64,000 nucleotides of DNA from Micromonospora sp. WMMD961 (lineage in GTDB: Bacteria; Actinomycetota; Actinomycetes; Mycobacteriales; Micromonosporaceae), in NCBI RefSeq assembly GCF_029626145.1, contig NZ_JARUBJ010000002.1:3631501-3695500 (forward strand). Direction: 5' to 3'. The stretch's first letter is position 1. The number at the start of each line of letters is the position of its first letter. A program made the position numbers and the translations under genes. Positions 8,763 to 17,771 of the stretch are shown here, one piece after another. The notes under the pieces were generated by a model. That model made no database searches, was not told where the DNA came from, and saw only the letters and a program-made list of their open reading frames with translations.

Positions 8763-9425
8763 ATGACCGACCAGCACGGTGAGCTGGACGCCGCTCTCGA
8801 GCGCGTGATCGAAGCGGCCCGCCACCACCTGGCCGCCGTACGCGCCGCTGAGGGCCGCGTCGACGACGACGACGTCTGGCAGGCGTACGTGGCGTTGAAC
8901 AACGCCTCCTTCGCGTACGACGAGCGGCTGCTCGACGCCTTCGGCGAGGTGACGCCGTGGGATGTCGACTCGATCGACCCGGACGAGGCCGACGAGCGTT
9001 TCGGCGGTGCCGACGGGGCCGAGGCCAGCGACCCGCACCCGCGGGTGATCTCGGTGCGCCAGCGCCGTGACTACCGGGTGCCGAGTGTGGCCGCGCTGCT
9101 GCGCGTGGCCGAGGCTGCCCGGCGCGAGGGGACCCCGGAGGACGACGAGCCGGCACCGGTGGAGGGCGTCGGCGAGGCGGTGCTGGAGCTGCTGCAGAGC
9201 GGCGACGGCTCGCTCGGCGCGCTGGACGTCCCGGAGCTGGAGCCGCTCGACGGGGTGGTCATGGTCAGTGAGGTGGGCACCCCCGTCGACCTGGAGTCGT
9301 TCGACGACGACGACGCGGTCGGCCCGTTCCAGCCGGCGGCCGACGACCGGCTGGTCGGCCGGCTCGACGAGCACCCGTTCCTGGAGCTCGACGACGACCA
9401 CGACCACGCCGGGCACCAGCACTAG
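8763..9425 (+). CDS. Conserved acidic hypothetical protein
   Basis: 220 residues from the ATG at 8763, with AAGGGA 9 nt upstream. Very acidic (runs of Asp such as DDDDVWQAYVALNN and FDDDDAVGPF) with a His-rich end (DDDHDHAGHQH). The helical core ELDAALERVIEAARHHLAAVRAA resembles proteins seen downstream of M20 peptidases in actinomycetes, but I cannot name a family. No membrane segment or signal. The His/Asp-rich end might bind metal, which would suit a neighbour of a zinc peptidase; that is inference. Confidence 0.75.
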   Translation: MTDQHGELDAALERVIEAARHHLAAVRAAEGRVDDDDVWQAYVALNNASFAYDERLLDAFGEVTPWDVDSIDPDEADERFGGADGAEASDPHPRVISVRQRRDYRVPSVAALLRVAEAARREGTPEDDEPAPVEGVGEAVLELLQSGDGSLGALDVPELEPLDGVVMVSEVGTPVDLESFDDDDAVGPFQPAADDRLVGRLDEHPFLELDDDHDHAGHQH

Positions 9426-9442
9426 ACGCACCGATGTGCTGT

Positions 9443-9492
9443 TGAGCGATAGACCTCAGAGGTATGAATATGACTCTGAGGTCTATCGCTCA
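9443..9492. repeat. Perfect 19-bp inverted repeat with 12-nt AT-rich loop
   Basis: Arms 9443-9461 and 9474-9492 are perfectly complementary (TGAGCGATAGACCTCAGAG and its complement); the loop is GTATGAATATGA. It lies between convergent genes. It is clearly AT-richer than its surroundings and has no U-tract, so it may be a terminator, a protein-binding palindrome or a dispersed repeat. Confidence 0.85.
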
Positions 9493-9589
9493 CTACCGCA
9501 TCCGTCGCGACGGCGGCGACCGACGGTCACCGCCGGCCGGCTGCGCCCACCGCCCCAGCCAGGGTGCGGACTTCCTCGTCTGGTCGACG

Positions 9590-9615
9590 GCCCGGGGCCC
9601 GCACAGGCCCCGGGC
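9590..9615. terminator. GC-rich hairpin 3' of the DUF5703 gene
   Basis: A perfect 10-bp stem GCCCGGGGCC/GGCCCCGGGC around CGCACA. It begins 12 nt past the stop of the minus-strand gene at 9628, a position suited to its terminator. Confidence 0.65.
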
Positions 9616-9627
9616 GCCACGGCCCGT

Positions 9628-9849
9628 TCAGTACGACAGGCCCGGCTGCGGCTGGTTGACCCGCCGGCGACGCAGCACCACCTGCCGCGTGCCGTCGCGG
9701 TACAGCCGCACCCGGGCCAACTCCCATCCGGAGAACTCTGCCTGGATCGCCAACTGCGCCGCGGCGGTCAACCGGTCGACGTTCGGCGGCAACCGCAGCG
9801 GCGCGTATTCGTAGTCCATGCCATCCATGCTGCCCAGCCCAGCGGCCAT
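9628..9849 (-). CDS. DUF5703 family small protein
   Basis: 73 residues. The central block MDYEYAPLRLPPNVDRLTAA followed by QLAIQAEFSGWELARVRLY matches my memory of DUF5703, a small actinobacterial family of unknown function. GGAGGGGG lies 6 nt upstream of the ATG at 9849, supporting that start over the internal ATGs. It is 52 nt downstream of the aldo/keto reductase gene on the same strand and near an M20 peptidase, a neighbourhood I believe recurs in actinomycetes. No catalytic motif is visible; the basic tail (LRRRRVNQPQPGL) could bind nucleic acid. Confidence 0.8.
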   Translation of the reverse strand: MAAGLGSMDGMDYEYAPLRLPPNVDRLTAAAQLAIQAEFSGWELARVRLYRDGTRQVVLRRRRVNQPQPGLSY

Positions 9850-9901
9850 TCGCCACCCCCTCCGGGGTGACCGACGCCGCTGCGACGGCGCGCCCCTCGG
9901 G

Positions 9902-10873
9902 TCAGCCGTCGCGCTCGGGGTAGCCGACCGGCACGGCCGAGACGTCGTCCAGCGCTGTGGTGATCTCCTCGGGCAGTGTGATCCGTTCCACCTGGAGAGC
10001 GCCGAGCAACTGACCCACCGTCCGGGCGCCGAGGATCGGCGCGGTCACCCCCGGCCGGTCCCGGATCCAGGCCAACGCCACCTCCAGCGGCGACACCCCC
10101 AACCCACCGGCCGCCGTCGCCACCGCCTCCACGATGCTGGAGCAGCGCGGTTCCAGGTAGGTCGCGACGAACCGTTCGAAATGCGGCGACGCGGCCCGGG
10201 AATCCGCCGGACGGCCGTGCCGGTACTTGCCGGTCAGCACCCCCCGGCCCAGCGGGGACCAGGGCAGCACGCCGAGACCGAGCGCGTCGCACGCGGGCAG
10301 CACCTCCCGCTCCACACCCCGTTCCAGCAGCGAGTACTCCACCTGGGCGGCGACCACGGGCGCCCGGCCTGGCCAGGCGGTCTGCCAGGCGGCGGCCCGC
10401 GCGGTCTGCCAGCCGGAGAAGTTCGACACCCCGACGTAGCGGACCTTGCCGCTGGCCACCGCGTGGTCCAGCGCGGCCAGGGTCTCCTCGAGCGGGGTGT
10501 CCGGGTCGTAGCCGTGCACCTGGAACAGGTCGACGTGGTCGGTGCCGAGCCGGCGCAGCGACGCGTCCAATGTCCGGAGCAGGTGCCCCCGGGAGCCGTC
10601 GCGACGTCGGCCGCTGCCCGGCCGCAATCCGGCCTTGGTGGCGATGAGCAGCTCCTCGCGCGGCACGAGGGAGCCCAGCAGCGAGCCGATCACCGACTCG
10701 GCGTCACCGTCGCCGTACACGTCGGCGGTGTCGATCAGGTTGCCGCCCGCGTCCAGGTAACTCTTCAACTGGGCGGCCGCATCGTCGGCGTCGGTGTCCC
10801 GGCCCCAGGTCATGGTGCCGAGCGCGAGCCGGGAAACCGCCAGCCCGCTTCGGCCGAGCGGTCGCTGTTGCAT
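9902..10873 (-). CDS. Aldo/keto reductase
   Basis: 323 residues, a (beta/alpha)8 NADPH-dependent oxidoreductase. The catalytic tetrad is present: Asp48 and Tyr53 (LIDTADVYG), Lys80 (LLIATKAGL) and His120 (DLFQVHGYD). A C-terminal ILGARTVGQL segment matches the cofactor phosphate-binding loop. It reduces aldehydes or ketones in the cytosol; the substrate cannot be deduced. It is divergent from the F420-type oxidoreductase gene across 186 nt. Confidence 0.93.
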   Translation of the reverse strand: MQQRPLGRSGLAVSRLALGTMTWGRDTDADDAAAQLKSYLDAGGNLIDTADVYGDGDAESVIGSLLGSLVPREELLIATKAGLRPGSGRRRDGSRGHLLRTLDASLRRLGTDHVDLFQVHGYDPDTPLEETLAALDHAVASGKVRYVGVSNFSGWQTARAAAWQTAWPGRAPVVAAQVEYSLLERGVEREVLPACDALGLGVLPWSPLGRGVLTGKYRHGRPADSRAASPHFERFVATYLEPRCSSIVEAVATAAGGLGVSPLEVALAWIRDRPGVTAPILGARTVGQLLGALQVERITLPEEITTALDDVSAVPVGYPERDG

Positions 10874-11059
10874 GGGTGAACCTTATTTCGAACCTGCCGC
10901 CACGGATATCCTCGCTCCCGTATCTCTGCCGGTTCTGCCGGTTCCGCCGCCCGGGGCTGTCCCGATGGAGGGGGGATCAAAGGTGTCGAGCCGGTGATCG
11001 ACTCCGTTATCGGCATTGCGTAACCTGGTGCGACCTGTGCCACGGATGGGGGAGGACCA

Positions 11060-12112
11060 GTGCGACTCGGGCTCAGTCTTGGATACCAGACGGCGTGGAG
11101 CACACCGGCCGACCACCTGGCGCTGGCGCAGGAGGCGGACCGGCTGGGCTATTCGGTGGTGTGGGCGGCGGAGGCGTACGGCTCCGACTCGCCCAGCATG
11201 CTGGCCTGGATGGCCGGCCAGACCGAACGGATCGACGTCGGCGCCGCGGTGATGCAGATCCCCGCCCGTACGCCGGCGGCCACCGCGATGACCGCCGCCA
11301 CCATCGACGCGCTCTCCGGTGGCCGGTTCCGCCTCGGCCTGGGCGTCTCCGGGCCGCAGGTCTCCGAGGGCTGGCACGGGGTGCGGTTCGCCAAGCCCCT
11401 CGCCCGCACCCGCGAGTTCGTCGACATCGTGAAGCTGGCCGTCGCCCGCAAGGAGGTGGCGTACGACGGCGAGCACTACACGCTGCCGCTGCCGGACGGC
11501 CCTGGTAAGGCCCTGCGGCTGGGCTTCCACCCACCCCGCGAGCACATACCGATCTACCTGGCCGCGGTCGGTCCGAAGAACCTGGAGCTGGCCGGCGAGA
11601 TCGCCGACGGCTGGCTGGCCGTGTTCTACGCCCCGGAGTTCGCCGAGGAGCAGCTCGCCTCGGTCCGCGCCGGGCGGGCCAAGGTCGGCAAGGAGTTGGC
11701 CGGCTTCGACGTGGTGCCGTCGGTGCCCGTGGTGATCGGTGACGACGTGGCCTCCTGCGCCGAGCTGGTGCGCTGGTACGCGGCGCTGTACGTGGGTGGC
11801 ATGGGCAGCCGCCAGCAGAACTTCTACAACCAGCTGGCCACCCGGATGGGGTACGGCGACGCCGCCCGCGAGGTGCAGGACCTGTACCTGGCCAAGCGGC
11901 AGCGTGACGCCGCGGCGGCCGTACCCATGGAGTTCATCGACCGGACGTCGCTGCTCGGCCCGAAGGAGCGCGTCGCCGAGCGGATGCGGGAGTACGCCGC
12001 CGCCGGTGTGACCACGCTGTCGGTGACGCTGTTCGTGGCCGACCGGGACAGTGGGATCCAGACCCTGCGTACCGTGGCCGAGGCACTTGATCTTTCGGGA
12101 GTCGGCGAGTGA
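11060..12112 (+). CDS. LLM-class F420-dependent oxidoreductase
   Basis: 350 residues with the luciferase-like monooxygenase TIM-barrel pattern: [10 protein letters not shown] at the start, [19 protein letters not shown], then [20 protein letters not shown]. Related actinobacterial proteins use coenzyme F420 instead of FMN. GTG start with GGAGG at 11051-11055. Its stop overlaps the GTG of uppP by 4 nt (GTGA), so the two are translationally coupled; a direct biochemical link is not obvious. Substrate unknown. Confidence 0.88.
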   Translation: MRLGLSLGYQTAWSTPADHLALAQEADRLGYSVVWAAEAYGSDSPSMLAWMAGQTERIDVGAAVMQIPARTPAATAMTAATIDALSGGRFRLGLGVSGPQVSEGWHGVRFAKPLARTREFVDIVKLAVARKEVAYDGEHYTLPLPDGPGKALRLGFHPPREHIPIYLAAVGPKNLELAGEIADGWLAVFYAPEFAEEQLASVRAGRAKVGKELAGFDVVPSVPVVIGDDVASCAELVRWYAALYVGGMGSRQQNFYNQLATRMGYGDAAREVQDLYLAKRQRDAAAAVPMEFIDRTSLLGPKERVAERMREYAAAGVTTLSVTLFVADRDSGIQTLRTVAEALDLSGVGE

Positions 12113-12945
12113 CCTGGGTCGAGGCCATCGTCCTGGGCATCGTCCAGGGACTGACCGAGTTCCTTCCGGTCAGCTCGTCGGGGCATCTTCGGATCACCTC
12201 GGCGATCTTCTTCGACCGCGACGCGGGCGCGTCGTTCACCGCGGTCACCCAGCTCGGCACCGAAGCGGCCGTGTTGATCTACTTCGCGAAGGACATCTGG
12301 CGGATCACCCGGACCTGGCTGGTCGGCATCCGGGACACGTCGGTCCGGTCCAGCCTCGACTACCGGATGGGCTGGTACGTGATCGTCGGCTCGATCCCGA
12401 TCGGGCTGTTCGGCTTCCTGTTCAAGGACCAGATCAAGACCGCCGGGCGCAACCTGTGGGTGGTGGCGACCACGTTGATCGTGTTCGCGTTCGTGTTGGC
12501 GTTCGCCGAGTACTGGGGGCGGCAGACCCGCACCCTGGAGAACTTCCGGATGAAGGACGGCATCGTGATGGGCTTCGCCCAGGCGATGGCGCTGGTCCCC
12601 GGGGTGTCCCGCTCCGGTGGCACGCTCACCGCCGGCCTGCTGCTCAACCTGACCCGGGAGGCGGCGGCACGGTACTCGTTCCTGCTGGCCATTCCGGCGG
12701 TGGTGATGTCCGGCGTGTTCAGCCTCGGGGACGTCTTCGAACCGTCCGCCCCGGGCACGTCCGCGCCGTCGGTGGCCCAGATGATCGTGGCGACCGTCAT
12801 CGCCTTCGGCATCGGGTACGCGGCCATCGCCTGGCTGCTGCGCTACGTCGCCCACCACACCCTGTACGTCTTCGTGCTGTATCGGGTAGCGCTGGGCACC
12901 CTGGTCCTGGCTCTGCTGCTCACCGGCACGATCGAGGCCACCTGA
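12109..12945 (+). CDS. uppP: Undecaprenyl-diphosphatase UppP (BacA)
   Basis: 278 residues, an integral membrane protein with about eight helices. The signature motifs are intact: [14 protein letters not shown] (residues 14-27, with the catalytic Glu and Ser) and PGVSRSGGT in the middle. It dephosphorylates undecaprenyl diphosphate on the outer face of the membrane, recycling the lipid carrier for peptidoglycan, and confers bacitracin tolerance. Coupled by a 4-nt overlap to the upstream F420-type gene. Followed by a strong hairpin. Confidence 0.96.
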   Translation: MTWVEAIVLGIVQGLTEFLPVSSSGHLRITSAIFFDRDAGASFTAVTQLGTEAAVLIYFAKDIWRITRTWLVGIRDTSVRSSLDYRMGWYVIVGSIPIGLFGFLFKDQIKTAGRNLWVVATTLIVFAFVLAFAEYWGRQTRTLENFRMKDGIVMGFAQAMALVPGVSRSGGTLTAGLLLNLTREAAARYSFLLAIPAVVMSGVFSLGDVFEPSAPGTSAPSVAQMIVATVIAFGIGYAAIAWLLRYVAHHTLYVFVLYRVALGTLVLALLLTGTIEAT

Positions 12946-12976
12946 CCGACGGACGGTCGACCGTCTCCGTACCCGC

Positions 12977-13019
12977 CGCCGCTGGCCGGCCCCCGACCTC
13001 CGGGGGCCGGCCAGCGGCG
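12977..13019. terminator. Strong hairpin after uppP
   Basis: An 18-bp perfect stem (arms 12977-12994 and 13002-13019) with a 7-nt loop. No U-tract. It separates uppP from the histidine phosphatase gene. Confidence 0.8.
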
Positions 13020-13103
13020 TGACGCGCGGACGCCCGCACCGGCCGGTACTACGCGGCCCAGACCCGTGCCCGTGCAGGTCGGCGCCGCGGCGGAGGCCCT
13101 AGG

Positions 13104-13817
13104 GTGGTCACCGTGGCGACCCTTCTGCTTCTGCGACACGGCCGGACCACGGCGAACGCCGACGGTGGCCTGGCTGGCCGGCAACCGGTCGAGCTGGACG
13201 ACACCGGGCGCGCCCAGGCCGCCGCGGTGGGCGAGCGGCTGCGGGCGCTGCCGCTGGCCGCCGTCGTGACGAGCCCGCTGATCCGCTGCCGGCAGACCCT
13301 GGAGCTGGCGCTGCCGCAGGCCACGCCGGTCGTCGAGGACGGTCTGATCGAGTGTGACTACGGCAGCTGGGAGGGGCAGCCGCTGAAGAAGCTCGCCAAG
13401 GAGCCGCTCTGGCCGGTGGTGCAGCAGCGCCCCAGTGCGGCGGTCTTCCCCGACGGGGAGGCGATGGCGGCGATGTCCGCCCGGGCGGTGGCGGCGGTTC
13501 GGTCGTGGGACGCCCGGGTGAGCGCCGAGCACGGTCCCGAGGCGGTGTGGTTGGCGTGCAGCCACGGTGATGTGATCAAGGCCATCGTGGCGGACGCGCT
13601 CGGCGTACACCTGGATCTCTTTCAGCGGGTCGTGGCCGACCCGGCGTCGGTGACCGCGATCCGGTTCACGCCGCTGCGGCCGTTCCTGCTCCGGCTCAAC
13701 GACACCGGCGGTGACCTGTCGGGCCTGGTGTCGCCGCCCCGCAAGCGGCGTCGGCGGGCACCCCGCGCGGCCGATTCGGACGCCGCCGTCGGCGGCGGGG
13801 CCGGTGCGGGCTCGTGA
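13104..13817 (+). CDS. Histidine phosphatase superfamily protein (MSMEG_4193-type)
   Basis: 237 residues. The phospho-acceptor motif LLRHGRT (His12) opens the protein; the second catalytic His lies in ACSHGDVIKAIV. This is the phosphoglycerate mutase-like fold; in this gene neighbourhood it is a conserved phosphatase of unknown substrate. The C-terminus ends in a basic patch (PRKRRRRAPR) and a Gly/Ala tail. GGAGG 7 nt before the GTG at 13104 supports that start; a second GTG at 13113 gives almost the same protein. It opens the run of genes leading to mshC. Confidence 0.9.
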   Translation: MVTVATLLLLRHGRTTANADGGLAGRQPVELDDTGRAQAAAVGERLRALPLAAVVTSPLIRCRQTLELALPQATPVVEDGLIECDYGSWEGQPLKKLAKEPLWPVVQQRPSAAVFPDGEAMAAMSARAVAAVRSWDARVSAEHGPEAVWLACSHGDVIKAIVADALGVHLDLFQRVVADPASVTAIRFTPLRPFLLRLNDTGGDLSGLVSPPRKRRRRAPRAADSDAAVGGGAGAGS

Positions 13818-14001
13818 CGACGCCGGGCAACGTCCACCCGGCCGCACCATCCCCCACCGGTCGACGGCCGAGGCGCGCGCGGGCCGGCGGCGGGGCCGCC
13901 ACGCCCGGGTGTAGCCGCTGGTACGCCGGGCGCGCCGCCGAGGCGGCGATTCGGGTCGGTGGGGTGCGCGGTGCCATGGCGGGCCGGATAGGGTCGTGGG
14001 T

Positions 14002-14583
14002 ATGACCCACCAGGTGCATGCCTTCGAACCGCCGGAGCGGTTCGTCGCCGGGACCGTCGGCCCGCCGGGGGAGCGCGCCTTCTTCCTGCAGGCCCGTGGC
14101 GGCGGTCGGCTGGTCAGCGTCGCGCTGGAGAAGGTCCAGGTGTCCCTGCTCGCCGAGAAGCTGGAAGAGCTGCTCACCGAGGCGCAGCGTCGCTTCGGGG
14201 TGGACCTGCCCGAGCTGGCACCGGTGATCGGTGACAACGAGCCGCTGGACACCCCGGTCGACGAGGAGTTCCGGGTCGGGACCCTCGGGCTGGCCTTCGA
14301 CGTGGACACCGCGACCGTGGTGATCGAGGCGATCGCTGCGGGTGAGGTGGAGCCCGAGGTCGAGCTGGGCGACGAGGACGACGACGATGACGACGACGAG
14401 GACGAAGAGCCGGACGAGGACCTGGATCGGCTCCGGGTCCGGCTCACCCCGCAGGCGACCCGCCAGTTCATCGAGCGGGCCCGGCGAGTGGTCAACGCGG
14501 GCCGGCCGCCGTGCCCGCTCTGCGGCCAACCGTTGGACCCCGCCGGGCACCTCTGCCCGCGGCACAACGGTTATCACCGGTGA
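14002..14583 (+). CDS. DUF3090 family protein
   Basis: 193 residues. Begins MTHQVHAFEPPERFVAGTVG and contains a long acidic run (GDEDDDDDDDEDEEPDED, about residues 125-142). The end has CPLCGQPLDPAGHLCPRHNG, whose three Cys plus His form a small zinc-finger-like knuckle. DUF3090 is conserved in actinobacteria next to the histidine phosphatase and mshC. Function unknown; the zinc knuckle points to binding rather than catalysis. The stop overlaps the next start (GTGA). Confidence 0.92.
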   Translation: MTHQVHAFEPPERFVAGTVGPPGERAFFLQARGGGRLVSVALEKVQVSLLAEKLEELLTEAQRRFGVDLPELAPVIGDNEPLDTPVDEEFRVGTLGLAFDVDTATVVIEAIAAGEVEPEVELGDEDDDDDDDEDEEPDEDLDRLRVRLTPQATRQFIERARRVVNAGRPPCPLCGQPLDPAGHLCPRHNGYHR

Positions 14584-15398
14584 CCTCGTCCGGCCTCCAG
14601 CCCCGCCAGGACGGTGACGCCGCGCTTCGGCTGTTGCGCGACGGTGTGCTCGACCTGGAAGGTCGGCTGGTCGACGCGTCGAACACCACGCTGCGCGGCA
14701 TCCTGACCCTGGACGGGGTCACCGCCCGCTGCGTCTACAAGCCGGTGCGGGGCGAACGACCGCTCTGGGACTTCCCGGACGGCACGCTGGCCGGCCGGGA
14801 GGTCTCGGCGTACCTGGTCTCCGAGGCGACGGGTTGGGGCCTGGTGCCGCCCACCGTGCTGCGCGACGGCCCGTTCGGCCCCGGCTCCTGCCAGTTGTGG
14901 ATCGACGAGCCGGAGGACGCCGAGGCGCTGGTCGGGTTCCTGCCGGCCGACGAGCTGCCGCCCCGCTGGTTCCCGATCGCCGCGGCCCGCGACGACGACG
15001 GCAGCGCGTACGTGTTGGCGCACGCCGAAGACCCGCGGCTGGCCCGACTGGCGGTGCTCGACGCGGTGATCAACAACGCCGACCGTAAGGGTGGTCACGT
15101 GCTGGTCGGCGCGGACGACCGGATCTACGGCGTGGACCACGGGGTGAGCTTCCACGTGGAGGACAAGCTGCGCACGGTGCTCTGGGGTTGGGCCGGCGGG
15201 CAGCTTCCCCCGGACGCCGTGGAGATGCTCGACGGGCTCGCCGGGAAGGTCGCCGGGGCGCTCGGCGCGGAGCTGGCCGACCACCTGACGATCAGCGAGG
15301 TGGCCGAACTGGCCTCCCGGATCGACCGGCTGCGGGAGGCTGGCCGTTTCCCACAGCCGCCGGAGGACTGGCCGGCGATGCCCTGGCCACCCATGTGA
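14580..15398 (+). CDS. SCO1664 family protein (kinase-like fold)
   Basis: 272 residues. The order of motifs resembles phosphatidylinositol 3/4-kinase-like proteins: ARCVYKPVRGERPLWDFPDG (lysine and phosphate region), LAVLDAVINNADRKGGHVLV (catalytic loop D-x-x-x-x-N-x-D) and IYGVDHGVSFH (DHG in place of DFG). It may phosphorylate a small molecule or protein; the natural substrate is unknown. Starts at GTG 14580, coupled to the DUF3090 gene by a 4-nt overlap, and lies 66 nt before mshC, an order conserved in actinomycetes. Confidence 0.88.
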   Translation: MTSSGLQPRQDGDAALRLLRDGVLDLEGRLVDASNTTLRGILTLDGVTARCVYKPVRGERPLWDFPDGTLAGREVSAYLVSEATGWGLVPPTVLRDGPFGPGSCQLWIDEPEDAEALVGFLPADELPPRWFPIAAARDDDGSAYVLAHAEDPRLARLAVLDAVINNADRKGGHVLVGADDRIYGVDHGVSFHVEDKLRTVLWGWAGGQLPPDAVEMLDGLAGKVAGALGAELADHLTISEVAELASRIDRLREAGRFPQPPEDWPAMPWPPM

Positions 15399-15464
15399 GC
15401 CGCTGTCATCTTGATCACCGGTGGGGCGCTCCGGCGTCGTCGTCGGGCTGGTTAGGCTGATCCC

Positions 15465-16703
15465 ATGGAGTCTTGGGCGGGACACGAGGTGCCACGGCTG
15501 CCGGGCACGGGCGTGCCGTTGGCGTTGTACGACTCGGCGCGCCAGGGCGTGCACCCGAGTGATCCGGCCGACGCGGCCAGCATGTACGTCTGCGGCATCA
15601 CCCCGTACGACGCCACCCACCTCGGCCACGCCGCCACCATGATCACGTTCGACCTGGTGCAGCGGATGTGGCGCGACGCCGGCCGCCCGGTGCGCTACGT
15701 GCAGAACGTCACCGACATCGACGATCCGCTGCTGGAGCGGGCCGCCCGCGACGGCGAGGACTGGGTGGTCCTCGCGATGCGGGAGACCGCCCTGTTCCGG
15801 GAGGACATGGAGGCGCTGCGGATCATCCCGCCGGAGCACTACGTGGGTGCTGTGGAGTCGATCCCGGACATCGCCGACAAGGTCGAGGTGCTCGTCAAGG
15901 ACGGTGCCGCGTACCGACTCGACGACGGCACGGGCGACGTCTACTTCGACATCTCCGCCACCGGCCGGTTCGGTTACGAGTCGAACCTGACCCGCGAGCA
16001 GATGCTGGAGATCTTCCCGGACCGCGGCGGTGACCCGGACCGGGCCGGCAAGCGTGACCCCCTCGACCCGCTGCTGTGGCGCGGCGTCCGCGAGGGTGAG
16101 CCGTCCTGGCCGGGCGGGGAGCTGGGCCCGGGCCGCCCCGGCTGGCACATCGAGTGCGCGGTGATCGCCCTGAACCTGCTCGGCGACCGGATCGACGTGC
16201 AGGGCGGCGGCAACGACCTGCTGTTCCCGCACCACGAGGCGTCCGCCGCGCACGCCGAGCGGCTCACCGGTCAGGCGCCGTTCGCGCAGCACTACGTGCA
16301 CGCCGGGATGATCGGCCTGGACGGCGAGAAGATGTCCAAGTCCCGGGGCAACCTGGTCTTCGTGTCCCGGTTGCGCGCCGACAAGGTCGACCCGATGGCG
16401 ATCCGGCTGGCGCTGATCTCCGGGCACTACCGTGCCGACCGCACGTGGACCGACGAGCTGCTCACCGCCGCGCAGGAGCGCCTGGCCCGCTGGCGGCGGG
16501 CCGCCGCCGCGCCGGCCGGGCCGTCCGGGGCCGAGCTGCTGGCCGGGGTACGCGCACGCCTGGCCGACGACCTGGACACGCCCGGTGCTCTGGCGGTCGC
16601 CGACCGCTGGGCCGAGGCGACCCTCGCCGGGGCGGCGGACGACACCGAAGCGCCAGCCCTCTTCGCAAAGACGGTGGACGCCCTCCTGGGCATCCACCTC
16701 TAA
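15465..16703 (+). CDS. mshC: Cysteine:1D-myo-inositol 2-amino-2-deoxy-alpha-D-glucopyranoside ligase MshC
   Basis: 412 residues, the ATP-dependent ligase that adds cysteine to GlcN-inositol in mycothiol synthesis. It resembles cysteinyl-tRNA synthetase but lacks the tRNA-binding end. The HIGH-like motif is HLGH (52-55) and the KMSKS loop is at 289-293. Zinc ligands Cys43, Cys231 and His256 fall at the same numbers as in the characterised mycobacterial enzyme, as I recall it. Mycothiol is the main low-molecular-weight thiol of actinomycetes, which supports the taxonomic call. ATG 15465. Confidence 0.96.
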   Translation: MESWAGHEVPRLPGTGVPLALYDSARQGVHPSDPADAASMYVCGITPYDATHLGHAATMITFDLVQRMWRDAGRPVRYVQNVTDIDDPLLERAARDGEDWVVLAMRETALFREDMEALRIIPPEHYVGAVESIPDIADKVEVLVKDGAAYRLDDGTGDVYFDISATGRFGYESNLTREQMLEIFPDRGGDPDRAGKRDPLDPLLWRGVREGEPSWPGGELGPGRPGWHIECAVIALNLLGDRIDVQGGGNDLLFPHHEASAAHAERLTGQAPFAQHYVHAGMIGLDGEKMSKSRGNLVFVSRLRADKVDPMAIRLALISGHYRADRTWTDELLTAAQERLARWRRAAAAPAGPSGAELLAGVRARLADDLDTPGALAVADRWAEATLAGAADDTEAPALFAKTVDALLGIHL

Positions 16704-16706
16704 GAG

Positions 16707-16766
16707 CACCCCACCCCACCCACCCCACCCCACCCACCCCACCCCACCCCACCCCACCCACCCCAC
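16707..16766. repeat. C-rich tandem repeat (CCCCACC/CCCCA), G-quadruplex-like on the minus strand
   Basis: About 60 nt of CACCCC/CACCC units directly after the mshC stop. The minus strand reads GGGGT or GGGT eleven or so times, which meets the G3+N1 rule for a very stable parallel quadruplex. It lies between convergent mshC and the GntR gene, so RNA read past the GntR gene would carry the G-rich strand. Confidence 0.85.
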
Positions 16767-16770
16767 TCGC

Positions 16771-16845
16771 GTCGATCTTGGACTTGTGGTGGCCGAAGTG
16801 CTGTATTTCGCACCTTTGATGGGGCACCACAACTCCATGATCGAC
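16771..16845. repeat. Large palindrome, family GATCATGRAGTTGT, copy 1
   Basis: Arms 16771-16791 and 16825-16845 (21 nt, 2 mismatches) end in GTCGATC/GATCGAC; the 33-nt loop holds a short inner stem. The same arm sequence recurs at 39.3 kb and, in a variant form, at 54.1 kb. Lies between convergent mshC and GntR genes and could act as a two-way terminator. Confidence 0.8.
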
Positions 16846-16858
16846 GAGTGGGTGGGGG

Positions 16859-17650
16859 TTAGCCGAGGACCAGGCCGGGGTCGGGTTCCGGGTCGGGGGT
16901 CGGGGCGGGGATCTTGTACTCCTCGGTGAGGGTGGTCATCGGGCCGGGCCAGGTGGCCTGGGCCACCTCGATCGGTTTGCGGTTCGCGTCGTACGCGACG
17001 TGCAGCAGGTGCAGCACCGGGGTGTCCGGCCGGATCTGGAGGGTCTCGGCCTCCTCCCGGCTGGGCTGGCGGGCGCTGATCGTGTCGGTGGCCGAGACGT
17101 ACCGTCGTCCAGTGACCTCCTCGGCCTCCTGGTAGAGCGGCCGGCCGAACGCCTCGGCGCGCTCCAGCGAGGTGCCCGCGGTGTCGCGGGGCAGGAACCA
17201 GGAGGCGCCCACCTCGACGGGGGAGTCGTCGGTGCGGACGAGGTGCCGGCGGCAGAGCAGGTCGGTGCCGTCGGGTACCCCGAACGCGTCGGCGACCTCG
17301 GCGGGGGCGGGGGAGCGGCCGACCGAGACGAGTTGCTGACGGTATCGGGCGGCCAGGTCGGTGTGGTAGCCGCGGAAGCCGCCGTACCGCCCTCGGGAGA
17401 GTCGGTTGAGTCGGCGGCGGGTGCCCCGGACGTACGTACCGGAGCCGGGTTTGGTGATCAGGATGCCTTCGACCCGCAGCTGGTCGACGGCGCGTTGCAC
17501 GGTCTGCTTGGCGACGCCGAACATCTCGGCGATGGCCGGGATGGACGGCAGTCGCTCGCCCGGCCCCCAGTCGCCGCGGCGGACCTGGGCCTTGAGCTGC
17601 GCGGCGATCTGTCGGTGCGGGAACTCCGCGGCCCCGGGATTGATCTGCAC
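16859..17650 (-). CDS. GntR-family regulator (HutC/UTRA type)
   Basis: 263 residues from the GTG at 17650, chosen because AAGGAGG stands 5 nt ahead; an upstream in-frame reading has no ribosome site. The N-terminal winged helix covers about residues 8-75 (PHRQIAAQLKAQVRRGDW, then AEMFGVAKQTVQRAVDQL). The C-terminal UTRA ligand domain spans about 95-245, with GRPLYQEAEEVTGRRYVSAT and DTPVLHLLHVAYD. Such regulators sense sugar phosphates or amino-acid breakdown products. No obvious target operon adjoins, so it may mainly regulate itself through the palindrome upstream. The tail is Pro/Asp-rich. Confidence 0.9.
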   Translation of the reverse strand: MQINPGAAEFPHRQIAAQLKAQVRRGDWGPGERLPSIPAIAEMFGVAKQTVQRAVDQLRVEGILITKPGSGTYVRGTRRRLNRLSRGRYGGFRGYHTDLAARYRQQLVSVGRSPAPAEVADAFGVPDGTDLLCRRHLVRTDDSPVEVGASWFLPRDTAGTSLERAEAFGRPLYQEAEEVTGRRYVSATDTISARQPSREEAETLQIRPDTPVLHLLHVAYDANRKPIEVAQATWPGPMTTLTEEYKIPAPTPDPEPDPGLVLG

Positions 17651-17669
17651 ACCCGCCTCCTTGATCACA

Positions 17670-17693
17670 TCTAGGTTCCTAGGATGCCCTAGA
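17670..17693. promoter_or_regulatory. Candidate GntR operator
   Basis: Nested symmetry upstream of the GntR start: outer half-sites TCTAGG and CCTAGA, with a perfect inner palindrome TCCTAGGA at 17677-17684. CTAG-containing words are scarce in DNA of this GC content, and the site lies 20-43 nt before the start codon. Confidence 0.5.
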
Positions 17694-17720
17694 GGGTGTG
17701 GCGGCGCTACCCCGGACACG

Positions 17721-17760
17721 CGAAAACGGGCCCCCGGACCACAGAAGGTCCGAGGGCCCG
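17721..17760 (-). terminator. Intrinsic terminator of the PAC2 gene
   Basis: A 14-bp stem with one G-T wobble (17727-17740 with 17747-17760, loop ACAGAA). On the minus strand it is followed by TTTT. It begins 12 nt after the PAC2 stop. A classical hairpin plus U-tract, unusual in this window. Confidence 0.8.
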
Positions 17761-17771
17761 CCAAAAAGTTG

